Origin: Pedobacter sp. WC2423
GTDB lineage: Bacteria; Bacteroidota; Bacteroidia; Sphingobacteriales; Sphingobacteriaceae
NCBI RefSeq assembly: GCF_040822065.1
Contig: NZ_CP162005.1
Coordinates: 1,116,001-1,180,000 of the forward strand
Length of the DNA stretch: 64,000 bases
Direction: 5' to 3'
Below are positions 27,387 through 36,846 of the stretch, one piece after another. Every line of letters starts with the position of its first letter. Positions within the stretch are counted from its first letter, which is position 1. A program made the position numbers and the translations under genes. The notes below the pieces were generated by a model. The model made no database searches. It was not told the DNA's origin and worked only from the letters and a program-made list of their open reading frames with translations.

Positions 27387-27512
27387 CGGATTGAATAAAA
27401 TTTAATGCAGATCTTACAAAAGATAATTTACATTCAATAAAAGATAATACAGATTGAACAAATAATATGGACGTTCAAATCAAGATAATGAATCAGGAAA
27501 CTGAAGATGATG
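27387..27512. repeat. Degenerate 21-bp tandem repeat, about six units
   Basis: Units starting at 27387, 27408, 27429, 27450, 27471 and 27492 share the rough pattern CAGATTGAACAAAAGATAAT. Units 2 and 3 share AAAAGATAAT exactly; the later units are more diverged. It lies between the end of the LytTR regulator gene and the start of the TPR-like gene, and stop codons in the repeat frames argue against coding. The 21-bp period equals two helical turns. Confidence 0.5.
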
Positions 27513-27563
27513 AATCAGGAAGATCTGTCTGAGCAGCTAATAAAAACCTATTTAAACGCTTTG

Positions 27564-28319
27564 CTACCGGTTATCCAGCCAGTTTAAGAATAACGTGGCT
27601 TTATCTTTACCTATAATCAGCTGCCCGGAAGTGGAAATATTCAGTTTAACCATTAATTTACGGGCAAAATAGTGCTCTACTTCTTTGACAGCACTATAAT
27701 TAATCAAATATTGACGATTAATACGAAAGAATTGCTTTGGATTCAGCACTTTATAAAGTTCTTCCAGTGATTGTGAAATTCCATATTCTTCACCGGCAGC
27801 TGTGACCAGGGTTGTGATTTCATCACGGATATAAAAGCAGGCAATATCTTGGGTTTGTATTGTGCTGTATTTATTATTTTTAAAAACCAAAAAACCCGTT
27901 TTACCCACCGGATCCAGTAGCTTGTTCATTTGAACTGAAGCATGTTCATTGACCTGAAAAAAGTTCTGAAGCAAGGTCACTTTTTCAAATGCGCTTTGCA
28001 GACTGTCTGCTGAGAAAGGTTTTAAAATGTAATCAATACCATTTGCCTTAAAAGCATCCAGTGCATACTCATCGAAAGCCGTGCAAAATATAACCGGAGC
28101 ACGCACTTCTGTTCGTTTAAAAATCTCAAAACAGTTACCATCGGCTAATTGAACATCCATGAAGATAAGGTCAGGACTAACCTGTGCTGAAAAATAGGCC
28201 ACTGCTGTTTTGACACTTTGGATGGTTGCCGTAATTTGAGCAGAGGGCTGGAGGGAGAGAATCATTTTTGCTAATGCTTTAGCAGTTTTGATCTCATCTT
28301 CTATGATGACGATATTCAT
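27564..28319 (-). CDS. LytTR-family response regulator
   Basis: A 251-residue two-component regulator. Residues 1-120 are a receiver with acidic pocket EDE (7-9), phospho-accepting Asp55 in LIFMDVQLADG and conserved Lys in YILKPFSADS. Residues about 145-250 are a LytTR DNA-binding domain (LEELYKVLNPKQFFRINRQ, YLINYSAVKEVEHYF). It is the last gene of a four-gene operon and overlaps its histidine kinase by four bases. LytTR regulators bind paired direct repeats near their targets. Confidence 0.95.
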   Translation of the reverse strand: MNIVIIEDEIKTAKALAKMILSLQPSAQITATIQSVKTAVAYFSAQVSPDLIFMDVQLADGNCFEIFKRTEVRAPVIFCTAFDEYALDAFKANGIDYILKPFSADSLQSAFEKVTLLQNFFQVNEHASVQMNKLLDPVGKTGFLVFKNNKYSTIQTQDIACFYIRDEITTLVTAAGEEYGISQSLEELYKVLNPKQFFRINRQYLINYSAVKEVEHYFARKLMVKLNISTSGQLIIGKDKATLFLNWLDNR

Positions 28320-29344
28320 ATCAATGGAAGTTTAACAGTAAATGATCCGGAATTTTCTTCTATGGCTATAGTTTGATTTGTCAAATGCTGGTAACGCTGG
28401 TTTATATTTTCCAGTCCCATTTTTAAAGAGGGATCAGGGTTCATTTTTAACTGCAAGTTGTTCTGAACACAAAGCATATCTTGTTTGATGTACAAGGAAA
28501 TAGTCAAAGGCTGTTCGAGTGAAACTACATTATGTTTGATACAATTTTCTACCAGTAGCTGTAAAGTAAATGGTGGTATCAGAGACGTTGAATAGCTTTC
28601 AGGCAGCTGATCATCAAAATTAATCCCTTCCTCAAACCGGGCACTCAGTAAAAACATATACGAATGCAAAATGCTTAATTCTTCTGCTAAAGGGATAACA
28701 TCCTGTTTTCGTTTCTCGAGTGTAAATCTGTAAAAATCTGAGAGGTTCAGAATAAATTCAGCACTATGCTTGTCTTCAATCTCCACCATTGATTTTAATG
28801 TATTCAGGCTGTTAAAGAGAAAATGCGGATTAACCTGCTGTTTCAGTGACTCGTATTGTGCATTCAGGTGATCAGCTTTAACACGTTCCAGTTCCAGTTC
28901 GATTTGATGATTTCTATATGTTTGATATAAGAAATATAAGAACATATATATTGTCAGGTTAATGAGTATCCCCCGGAACTGATACATTAAAATCATACTT
29001 TGAAAATGATACTTTGGGAATAACAGCTGATGAATGCCAACCAATATCAGCATCAATACGAGTCCAAAGAAGATACTGTAAAAGAGCCTCAGGTTAAAAA
29101 ACCTGTTGGTGACCTGGATACTGGAAAATTTAGGTAATCCGTAAATGTTGAAATACCAGGTAGCAAGAGAGAATAAAAAAGCAATAGAAGCATCTGCAGC
29201 TAATTCTAAAAGGGTTACGTGAAGTTGCAGGATTTTTGGTATAGAGGCAAGTATGCCCATAAATAAGGAACTGAACCAAATGATTTTTGGCGAGACAAAG
29301 AAAACTGATTTATGGGCGGAGTAAATGGTTTTTTGGAATAGCAT
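28316..29344 (-). CDS. LytS-type sensor histidine kinase (His_kinase family)
   Basis: A 342-residue membrane kinase. Four hydrophobic helices span about residues 20-140; the catalytic part has the phospho-accepting His174 in QQVNPHFLFNSLNTLK and an ATPase domain with LQLLVENCIKHNV (N box) and MGLENINQRYQHL (G box). No extracytoplasmic sensor domain is visible, so sensing is through the membrane part or a partner. It overlaps the LytTR gene by 4 bases and follows two cytochrome P460-like genes, which may supply the signal. Confidence 0.94.
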   Translation of the reverse strand: MLFQKTIYSAHKSVFFVSPKIIWFSSLFMGILASIPKILQLHVTLLELAADASIAFLFSLATWYFNIYGLPKFSSIQVTNRFFNLRLFYSIFFGLVLMLILVGIHQLLFPKYHFQSMILMYQFRGILINLTIYMFLYFLYQTYRNHQIELELERVKADHLNAQYESLKQQVNPHFLFNSLNTLKSMVEIEDKHSAEFILNLSDFYRFTLEKRKQDVIPLAEELSILHSYMFLLSARFEEGINFDDQLPESYSTSLIPPFTLQLLVENCIKHNVVSLEQPLTISLYIKQDMLCVQNNLQLKMNPDPSLKMGLENINQRYQHLTNQTIAIEENSGSFTVKLPLI

Positions 29345-29352
29345 GAAATGAA

Positions 29353-29832
29353 TTAAGGCATTACTGAAGCTTTTTGAGCTAAGATATATTTTATCCGTTC
29401 TTTTTCGTTCAAAAAACCAATGTTTAATTTTTCTCCTTTATCTATTTTATAGGTTGTCTGGACAGCATTTCCATTGGTTTTTGTAGTGACCGTCTCGACA
29501 CTTTGAAATTGCCCCGGAATTTTTGCACCAAACCATCTTTCATCGTCCTGTTGTTTCCAGGTAACCAGTGCAAATACCATCCCTCCAATGGTACTGTCGC
29601 CCTTTGATTTCGCATATTTCAGGGCCAGATCATTCCCATATAAGGTAGACATGGCCGCTTCCTTTTTGCTGATCGTGGAGGTAATTACTTTCAGCCCCAA
29701 TTGATTGAAATGTAATTGTTCCGGCAGGCCTGCGGCTTTATTTAATTCACCTGCATGATTGTTTTGTTGCTGACAGCCCATTGCCATTGGCAATAGTAAA
29801 ATAAAGGCTGCATATTGAAGTTTAAATCGCAT
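29353..29832 (-). CDS. Lipoprotein, cytochrome P460-like fold without heme motif
   Basis: A 159-residue lipoprotein (lipobox LPMAMGC, Cys near residue 20). The mature segment MSTLYGNDLALKYA followed by VFALVTWKQQ parallels the segment MRVIFGNPIAIKAI then TIFAKVAWDKL of the neighbouring P460 protein, so I infer a related fold, but there is no CxxCH heme-binding motif. It lies 2 bases after the P460 gene and 8 before the kinase gene, in one operon. A periplasmic partner or sensor accessory is possible. The fold link is by eye only. Confidence 0.7.
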   Translation of the reverse strand: MRFKLQYAAFILLLPMAMGCQQQNNHAGELNKAAGLPEQLHFNQLGLKVITSTISKKEAAMSTLYGNDLALKYAKSKGDSTIGGMVFALVTWKQQDDERWFGAKIPGQFQSVETVTTKTNGNAVQTTYKIDKGEKLNIGFLNEKERIKYILAQKASVMP

Positions 29833-29834
29833 TT

Positions 29835-30785
29835 TTAATGTTTAACTGGAAGGGTGAATACAAAATCATTATTGGATACAGGACGGTGGCAATTCACACA
29901 TTCTGTTGCGTAGCCTATGTTTTTACCATAAGGAAGCAGTTTCATGGTTTTAAATCTTGCCCAGCCCCAGCCTTTTGTGCGCTTATATTTCCCGCTGTCT
30001 TTAATCATATATTCTACTTGCTTGAATGCTCCGGTTTTGACATTTCCATCGGCATCCTGTAGTTTATCCCAGGCAACTTTAGCGAAAATAGTCCCTTCTG
30101 GCCATGGATTAATATGATGCTCGGCGATTGCTTTGATTGCAATGGGATTTCCAAAGATCACCCGCATAGTATTGTTGTCAATGCGGTCTGTTGTGCTCAC
30201 CACCTGCCAGTTTTTATAGTCGGGCTGATAGGGAACGCCTGTTAAGGTTTCTGGTAATTTATCCGCTTTAAGGTTTTGCGCATTCCAATTGTTGAATTGT
30301 TTATGGGCTGCATTGACCAGGGCAGTGTCTGCCGGATGGTCTTTAATCATACCTGCCACATAGTTTTTGACAATGGCTATCTGAGCTGGATTCAGGTTAG
30401 CTGAGCGGTGCAGCACCTGGTAGCTTTTCAATGGCATGCTTCCGGTAGTAATCTGGTTAAGGATTTCAAATAGCTTAGCCTTCTGATCACCTGGTGCCAT
30501 GTTGCCCCATTCAGAAAAGTTAAGGCCCGCTTTACCTGCTTCAATATCCGCAAGTGCAATACTGTAAGCTGGTTGAAGATGGTCAAACCACTTCAGTTCA
30601 GGTTCATTGGAATGACAGTCATAACAGGCAGTTTTTAAAATGGCCTTTACATTTTCAGGCCCGTTAAAATCTGCGCTTACAGGCTGTTTTTTTAAGTCAG
30701 GCCGGTAAAGCTGCAGCAAACCAGAACAGAGCAGCAGGATGGCTGCCACACTTACTGTATTTCTTTTATAAAAAGGTTTATTCAT
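29835..30785 (-). CDS. Di-heme cytochrome: heme-binding domain plus cytochrome P460
   Basis: A 316-residue protein exported by an N-terminal hydrophobic segment (residues 8-26). Residues about 45-150 are a Haem_bd domain with CYDCH (Cys54, Cys57, His58) followed by the typical SNEPELKWFDHLQPAY. Residues about 170-316 are a cytochrome P460 domain (MRVIFGNPIAIKAI, WPEGTIFAKVAW) with a C-terminal CVNCH (296-300). P460 proteins handle hydroxylamine or nitric oxide, or act as periplasmic redox proteins. It heads an operon with a P460-like lipoprotein and a LytS/LytTR pair, suggesting redox or NO-linked control. Confidence 0.88.
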   Translation of the reverse strand: MNKPFYKRNTVSVAAILLLCSGLLQLYRPDLKKQPVSADFNGPENVKAILKTACYDCHSNEPELKWFDHLQPAYSIALADIEAGKAGLNFSEWGNMAPGDQKAKLFEILNQITTGSMPLKSYQVLHRSANLNPAQIAIVKNYVAGMIKDHPADTALVNAAHKQFNNWNAQNLKADKLPETLTGVPYQPDYKNWQVVSTTDRIDNNTMRVIFGNPIAIKAIAEHHINPWPEGTIFAKVAWDKLQDADGNVKTGAFKQVEYMIKDSGKYKRTKGWGWARFKTMKLLPYGKNIGYATECVNCHRPVSNNDFVFTLPVKH

Positions 30786-30849
30786 CGTTTAATTGTTTAT
30801 TAATACCTAAATCTACCTAAACGTCAGGTTTTATAAAAGGGGAAAACGG

Positions 30850-30893
30850 GCACGCTGGCGAAATCGTGCGGGAGCCGGGCAGATCCGGGCTCC
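30850..30893. other. Two adjacent GC-rich hairpins between divergent operons
   Basis: GCACG pairs with CGTGC (30850-30869), then GGAGCCGG pairs with CCGGGCTCC with one bulge (30871-30893). The stretch is clearly more GC-rich than the flanking intergenic DNA. No T tract follows and neither neighbour ends here, so it is not an ordinary terminator. It could be the 5' leader of the treZ transcript, a small RNA or a repeat relic. Confidence 0.4.
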
Positions 30894-30985
30894 ACCGATT
30901 AAACCTGTTCTCAAAATCTGCATTAAAATCTTAAAACACTTTTTAGGACCTGGTGTTCTTAAATTAATTAAAAGAGGGAGATTAA

Positions 30986-32818
30986 TTGTTTATGGATATA
31001 TTAAAAAGAGGCATCGGTGTAAATTTTAATGCGCATAATGAGGCAGTAGTTAAAGTTTGGGCACCTGACGCAACTCAGGTTTCCGTGGCTACCGGAACAT
31101 TGCTGCTGGAGCTTAAACCTGACCTGGCTGGATACTGGGCGCTCTGCACAGCACTGATCCAGCCTGGCGATGTATACTGGTTTATAATAGATAAAGAACA
31201 ACGTTTGGCCGATCCTGCATCTTTAGCACAGCCTGATGGCGTACATGGTGGTTCTCAGGCTATAAATACGGCATATAACTGGTCAGACTCTTCCTGGGAA
31301 AACATCCCTTTACACGACTATATTTTTTATGAAATACATACTGCTGCTTTTAGTCATGAGGGTACTTTCAAAGGAATAATAAACCACCTGGATCACTTAA
31401 TAGCACTGGGAATTACAGCCATTGAGCTGATGCCTGTTGCTTCATTTCCTGGAAAGCGGAATTGGGGATATGATGGTGTTTTTCCTTTTTCAGTACAGGA
31501 ATCTTACGGAGGAGCAGCCGGTTTGCAGGAATTGGTCGATATATGTCACCAGAAAGGGCTTGCTGTTGTTTTAGACGTGGTTTATAACCATGTAGGCCCC
31601 GAAGGAAATTATCTAAGTACTTTTGGCCCGTATTTTACGGATAAATATAAGACACCCTGGGGCAACGCCATTAATTTTGATGACAAAGGAAGTGATGGTG
31701 TCAGGAATTACTTTATAGAAAATGTACTGATGTGGTTTCGTGATTTTCACATTGATGCCTTAAGACTTGATGCAGTTCATGCTATTAAAGATTTTGGTGC
31801 GCTGCATATTCTGGAAGAAATCAGGTGCCATACGAGTTTATTGCTGGAAAAGACGGGCCGCAAACATTACCTGATTGCTGAATGTGATTTGAATGATCCC
31901 CGGTATATTACTGCGATCAGTGAGAATGGACTTGGAATGGATGCGCAGTGGGCAGATGAATTTCATCATGCGTTACGGGTAACTGCCAGTGAACCTGCCA
32001 GAGGATATTACGAAGACTTTTCTGGTATACAACAGCTTGCCAAGTCTTATAAGGACGCTTATGTTTATACAGGGATGTACTCGGTGGTGCGTGAAAAAAC
32101 ATTTGGACGCAAAGCATTCGGGAAGACTAATGACCAGTTTGTTGTCTTTTCACAGAACCATGATCAGATTGGCAACAGGATGCTGGGGGAACGTACCAGT
32201 AAACTGTTCAGTTTTGAAATGTGCAAGCTAATGGCTGGTGCTGTACTGTTTTCTCCCTTTTTACCTTTATTATTTATGGGGGAAGAATGGGGAGAGACGA
32301 ACCCATTCCTTTATTTCGTTGACCATTCAGATCCGGAGTTAATACAGCAGGTGAGGAAGGGGAGAGCGGAAGAATTTGCAGCGATGTTTGATCAGGGAAA
32401 AGCACCTGATCCGCAAGATGAAGCTACTTTTAATCAATCCCGGTTAAATTGGGGAAGGATCGGAGAGCATCAGCATGCCTGTATTTTCCGTTATTATCAG
32501 CAGTTGATCGCGCTGCGTAAAAAGTACTTCAGCTTTACTTCGCATGAGGCTCCGCAAGTCAGTGTGCTGGAGGCAAATAATTCTTTGCTGCTGGAAAGAA
32601 AATGTGCTGATCCCACACAGCTTATCTGGTGTGTACTTAATTTTTCAGCTGAAAAACTGGTGCTGGATATTCCCGGTCATATCCATATTTTAAAAGAGCT
32701 GGTTAACTCTTCATCCTCAGTATGGCTTGGCCCCGGCGAGCCTTCCACAACTGGTCTTAACCGTCAAATTAGTGTATCCTCAGAATCTTTTATAGCTTAT
32801 TCCGCTAAATATGTTTAA
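30986..32818 (+). CDS. treZ: Malto-oligosyltrehalose trehalohydrolase
   Basis: A 610-residue GH13 enzyme that releases trehalose from maltooligosyltrehalose. An N-terminal CBM48-like beta domain (about 1-95, VKVWAPDATQVSVATG) precedes the (beta/alpha)8 barrel with ELMPVASFPGKRNWGYDGV, VVLDVVYNHVGPEGNYL, catalytic Asp262 in LRLDAVHAI, catalytic Glu299 in LIAECDLND, and VFSQNHDQIGNRMLGER. These are TreZ signatures rather than those of glycogen branching enzyme. Its 3' end overlaps the treY-malQ start by 8 bases, so the two are translated together. Start is the ATG at 30986 (MDIL...); the first residues read MFMDILKRG with an alternative TTG-type upstream start. Confidence 0.94.
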   Translation: MFMDILKRGIGVNFNAHNEAVVKVWAPDATQVSVATGTLLLELKPDLAGYWALCTALIQPGDVYWFIIDKEQRLADPASLAQPDGVHGGSQAINTAYNWSDSSWENIPLHDYIFYEIHTAAFSHEGTFKGIINHLDHLIALGITAIELMPVASFPGKRNWGYDGVFPFSVQESYGGAAGLQELVDICHQKGLAVVLDVVYNHVGPEGNYLSTFGPYFTDKYKTPWGNAINFDDKGSDGVRNYFIENVLMWFRDFHIDALRLDAVHAIKDFGALHILEEIRCHTSLLLEKTGRKHYLIAECDLNDPRYITAISENGLGMDAQWADEFHHALRVTASEPARGYYEDFSGIQQLAKSYKDAYVYTGMYSVVREKTFGRKAFGKTNDQFVVFSQNHDQIGNRMLGERTSKLFSFEMCKLMAGAVLFSPFLPLLFMGEEWGETNPFLYFVDHSDPELIQQVRKGRAEEFAAMFDQGKAPDPQDEATFNQSRLNWGRIGEHQHACIFRYYQQLIALRKKYFSFTSHEAPQVSVLEANNSLLLERKCADPTQLIWCVLNFSAEKLVLDIPGHIHILKELVNSSSSVWLGPGEPSTTGLNRQISVSSESFIAYSAKYV

Positions 32819-35800
32819 TCCGATCTCTACTTACCGCATTCAATTTCATGCGGGTTTTACTTTGAATGATTTTCGCAAAATGATCCCTTATTTACATCAA
32901 TTAGGTGTAAAGACGATTTATGCTTCCCCAATTTTTACTGCTGTTCCCGGCAGCATGCATGGTTATGATGGTTTAAATCCAATACAGATTAATCCGGAGA
33001 TCGGTTCGCTGGCTGAACTTAAATTGATCGCTAAAGAACTTGCTGCTTTAAAAATGGGCTGGATACAAGATATAGTACCCAACCATATGGCTTATGACCC
33101 CCGGAATCCGTGGCTAATGGATGTGTTAAAGAAAGGGGAAAAATCAAAATACAGGAATCATTTTGATATTATCTCACCGGATTTAGCACAAGAACCATTA
33201 ATGGCCCCTTTCCTGGGCACTGATCTGGAGGAAGAGATTGCCAGTGAAAAGCTTTCAATCGCAGAGCAAAAGGGAGAATGGTTTTTAAAATATAACGAGA
33301 GTTACTGGCCATTGAGAGCTGGTACTAACCTGAATGGTTCAATCCGGGAAATTGCTGAACAGCAGTTTTACCGGTTGTGCTGTTATCAGGAAAGCAATGT
33401 ACGGATGAACTACCGCCGTTTTTTTACGGTAAATAGTTTGATTTGTCTCAATATGCAGTTGAGGGCTACTTTTGACGATTTCCATGTTTTGATTCAGGAA
33501 CTTGTAGCGCAAAAGGTATTTCAGGGATTGAGAATAGACCATATTGACGGGCTTTTTGATCCCATGCAATACCTGGAAAACTTAAGAGCGCTTTGTGGTG
33601 AAGATGTTTATATCGTTGCGGAGAAAATTTTAGAGCCCGGGGAAGTCCTGCCTGCAGCATGGCCCATACAAGGAACGACAGGGTACGATTATCTTGGACT
33701 AGCCAATCAGCTGTTTACCAATCAGCAATCAGAGAAGAAGTTTAATAAATTTTATGAAAACCTGACTGATGATCATCAGTCTGTTGAAGAACAGATCCTT
33801 GAAAAAAAACGCAAAATTCTAAGTACTGCGATGCAGGGAGAGCTTGAAAATCTCTACCAGCTTTTGCTGAATATTATACCAGAGGGATCAGAACGAATGA
33901 CAATCGGAGATTTTGGGGTATTTAAGCATATCATCTCTGAGCTTTTAATTCAATGTCCTGTTTACAGGTTTTATGGAAATGCTTATCCACTGCCTCCACA
34001 GGAAATAGAGGCTATGGAAAAGGTGTTTGCAGCATTGGAAAAAGATAAGGAACTATTAAAGCCGGTTCAACTCATAAAAAAAGCACTGCTTTACGAGCAT
34101 ATATCTTTTTATCAGAGGTTAATGCAGTTCTCCGGACCGTTAATGGCTAAAGGGGTGGAAGACACTTTAATGTATACTTACAACAGGCATATTGGAAATA
34201 ATGAAGTTGGAGATTCTCCGGCGGTTTTCGGGCTAAAGGTGTCAGATTTTCATGCAGCTATTTTAAACAGGGGCGAAAACTGGCCACTGACTATGAATTG
34301 CACGTCCACGCACGATACCAAACGTGGGGAAGATGCAAGAGCAAGGCTAAGCATCCTTACTGACCTTAAAGAAGAATGGCTGCAGCAAGTAAAAGATTGG
34401 AACGTGTTAAATGCAACGGAAGGCGCGGCCCCTGATGAAAATGATGCCTATTTTATTTATCAGACTTTAGTAGCTACCTATGATGAACGCGAAGATCGTG
34501 AAGTCTATCAGAACAGATTGCTTGAGTATATTGAAAAAGCCTTGCGGGAGGCTAAAGAAAATTCTGGATGGGAGAATCCGAACATGGATTACGAGGCTGC
34601 AACCCGTGCATTTATAAAAAAAATATTAGATACTAAACGTGAATTCTGGACTATCTTCAGCGATTTTTTCCGAAGGCTGGCACACCTGGGCATGGTAAAA
34701 TCACTGTCTTCTTTAATTCTTAAACATGGGGTTCCGGGTATTCCTGACACTTATCAGGGAACGGAACTTTGGGATTTTAGTATGGTAGATCCTGATAACA
34801 GAAGGGCTGTGGATTATACCTTGCGGAGGCAGTATATGGATGACTTTTTAAAGAAATCATTCAGTATCAAGTTATTGTGGCAGGAAAGTTCAGCAGGAGA
34901 AATCAAATTGCTGATTTTGCAAAAACTTTTAAAGTTCAGGGCGGAATATGCTGAATTATTCAGGGATGGGTTATATATCCCGCTAAAAGTTACGGGTATA
35001 CATGCCGCTGATTTTATTGCTTTTGCACGCAGATACAAAACAGACTGGGCGATATTTGTGGTACCTGTGAATGTTGCGGCGCTTTTGGATGATCAGAAGA
35101 ATCTGCATTTTGAATTAGGGGATACTCAGGTTGTTTTACCCGCAGGGGCACCTGCAGCTTACCTGGATTTAATAGAGAATCAGTCTTGTAAAGTTGAGCA
35201 TAATGTGCTTGTATTGCGGGATGTTTTTAAATCAGTACCGTTTGGCGTGCTGCATCAAAAAATTGAGCATCAGGAAAGGGGAGCTGGTATCCTCATGCAT
35301 ATCACTTCTCTTCCTTCTGCATTTGGAATTGGTGACATTGGGCCTGAAGCTATTAATTTTATGGATTTTCTGGCTTCTTCTGGTCAAAAATACTGGCAGA
35401 TATTACCTTTAAATCCTGTGCTGGAAACGCAGGCTTATTCTCCGTATGCATCCAGTTCGGTCATGGCTGCAAATCCTCTTTTAATTAGCCCGGAACTCTT
35501 AATTAAAGATGGGTTCCTGGAGCCCGGCGAGGTAAAAGCAAAGCATCGCAAAGTTAAAAGAAAAGTCAATTTTGCTTCGGCTGTTCAGGAGAAAAAGCTT
35601 TTGTTAAGCTCAGCTTATCAGCGGTTCAAACAGAAAACTGAGGGGAAAGATCAGGCATTTTCAGACTTCTCTTTCGATGAGGCTTACTGGCTGGACGATT
35701 ATGCAATGCATGAGGTTTTAAAAACTTTAAATGCCGACAAGCACTGGTATGAATGGCCCATAGAATTGAAAGGCAGAGAGTTGTCTGCTTTATCGAAAGT

Positions 35801-36773
35801 TAAAGAACAGTATGAAGAGGCAATAAATGAGGTTAAATGGTATCAATTTATATTTTTCAGGCAGTGGAATGAATTGAAGGCTTACGCAGTTAACCTGAAT
35901 ATCAAGTTGATTGGCGATCTGCCGTTTTATGCTGCACTGGATTCTTGTGATGTATGGGCAAACCAGGAGCTGTTTGAAATCGGTTCTTCAGGAGAGATGA
36001 GAGCAATTGCAGGAGTTCCTCCAGATTATTTTAATGCCGATGGACAGCTTTGGGGAATGCCGGTTTACAATTGGAAAGCGATGAAAAAGTCCAATTATGA
36101 CTGGTGGGTAAAAAGGATCAGAAGAAATATTGATTTATATGATTTAATCCGTTTGGATCATTTCCGTGCTTTTTCGTCTTATTGGGAAGTTCCTGCGGGT
36201 AGCAGCTCTGCCAGGTTTGGCAACTGGAAACAGGGGCCGGGAAGCCAGGTCTTTGATATATTAGCAGCAAATTTCGGGAATATTCCTTTTATTGCAGAGG
36301 ATCTGGGAGAAATTGATACTGAAGTGGTAGCGCTTCGTGATCATTATCATTTGCCTGGTATGAAGGTTTTACAGTTTGCTTTTGGGGAAGATAGTCCGGC
36401 TTCTGTTCATGCACCTCATAATTTTACTGCTGCAAATTGCCTGGTTTATACGGGAACTCATGATAACAATACAACCAGAAACTGGTATGAGAAAGATATT
36501 GATCAGGATGACAGGGCAAGAATTGACAGTTATACAGGTTTAAAGGTTTCTAAAAGAAACATATCAAGGGTATTGATCAGGTTAGCTTATGCATCAACGG
36601 CTAATGTGGTCATTGTTCCTATACAGGATATTTTGAATAAAGGGGCAAAAGCAAGGATGAATGTTCCTGCATCGATTAAGAAAAATTGGGTATGGCGTGT
36701 TAAATCAAAGGAGTTAAATGATGCTGTACGTGTTTATTTACATGATTTGGTTAAACTGTATGGACGTTCGTAA
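32811..36773 (+). CDS. treY: Fused maltooligosyltrehalose synthase (TreY) and 4-alpha-glucanotransferase (MalQ)
   Basis: A 1320-residue two-enzyme protein. Residues 1 to about 800 are TreY, which turns the reducing end of maltodextrin into a trehalosyl group: STYRIQFHAGFTLNDF, SPIFTAVPGSMHGYDG, LRIDHIDGLFDP, VAEKILEPGE and MNCTSTHDTKRGEDARARL are typical. Residues about 820-1320 are a GH77 amylomaltase: ILMHITSLPSAFGIGDIGP, catalytic Asp1116 in LIRLDHFRAF, Glu1163 in FIAEDLGEID, and YTGTHDNNTTRNW. Each half is close to full length. MalQ could remodel the glucan chains left by TreY/TreZ. The gene overlaps treZ by 8 bases; no debranching enzyme gene is visible. Confidence 0.94.
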   Translation: MFNPISTYRIQFHAGFTLNDFRKMIPYLHQLGVKTIYASPIFTAVPGSMHGYDGLNPIQINPEIGSLAELKLIAKELAALKMGWIQDIVPNHMAYDPRNPWLMDVLKKGEKSKYRNHFDIISPDLAQEPLMAPFLGTDLEEEIASEKLSIAEQKGEWFLKYNESYWPLRAGTNLNGSIREIAEQQFYRLCCYQESNVRMNYRRFFTVNSLICLNMQLRATFDDFHVLIQELVAQKVFQGLRIDHIDGLFDPMQYLENLRALCGEDVYIVAEKILEPGEVLPAAWPIQGTTGYDYLGLANQLFTNQQSEKKFNKFYENLTDDHQSVEEQILEKKRKILSTAMQGELENLYQLLLNIIPEGSERMTIGDFGVFKHIISELLIQCPVYRFYGNAYPLPPQEIEAMEKVFAALEKDKELLKPVQLIKKALLYEHISFYQRLMQFSGPLMAKGVEDTLMYTYNRHIGNNEVGDSPAVFGLKVSDFHAAILNRGENWPLTMNCTSTHDTKRGEDARARLSILTDLKEEWLQQVKDWNVLNATEGAAPDENDAYFIYQTLVATYDEREDREVYQNRLLEYIEKALREAKENSGWENPNMDYEAATRAFIKKILDTKREFWTIFSDFFRRLAHLGMVKSLSSLILKHGVPGIPDTYQGTELWDFSMVDPDNRRAVDYTLRRQYMDDFLKKSFSIKLLWQESSAGEIKLLILQKLLKFRAEYAELFRDGLYIPLKVTGIHAADFIAFARRYKTDWAIFVVPVNVAALLDDQKNLHFELGDTQVVLPAGAPAAYLDLIENQSCKVEHNVLVLRDVFKSVPFGVLHQKIEHQERGAGILMHITSLPSAFGIGDIGPEAINFMDFLASSGQKYWQILPLNPVLETQAYSPYASSSVMAANPLLISPELLIKDGFLEPGEVKAKHRKVKRKVNFASAVQEKKLLLSSAYQRFKQKTEGKDQAFSDFSFDEAYWLDDYAMHEVLKTLNADKHWYEWPIELKGRELSALSKVKEQYEEAINEVKWYQFIFFRQWNELKAYAVNLNIKLIGDLPFYAALDSCDVWANQELFEIGSSGEMRAIAGVPPDYFNADGQLWGMPVYNWKAMKKSNYDWWVKRIRRNIDLYDLIRLDHFRAFSSYWEVPAGSSSARFGNWKQGPGSQVFDILAANFGNIPFIAEDLGEIDTEVVALRDHYHLPGMKVLQFAFGEDSPASVHAPHNFTAANCLVYTGTHDNNTTRNWYEKDIDQDDRARIDSYTGLKVSKRNISRVLIRLAYASTANVVIVPIQDILNKGAKARMNVPASIKKNWVWRVKSKELNDAVRVYLHDLVKLYGRS

Positions 36774-36846
36774 TATGGAATTAAAGATTTCTTTTTCACC
36801 AAACGTCTTTTAGCATTGAACCTGTTCCGGCAGCAAGGTCTGATAG

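Noticed and set aside
27400..27590. Possible short plus-strand peptides in the 21-bp repeat region
   Set aside because: Frames are broken by several stops and the last overlaps the LytTR gene end.
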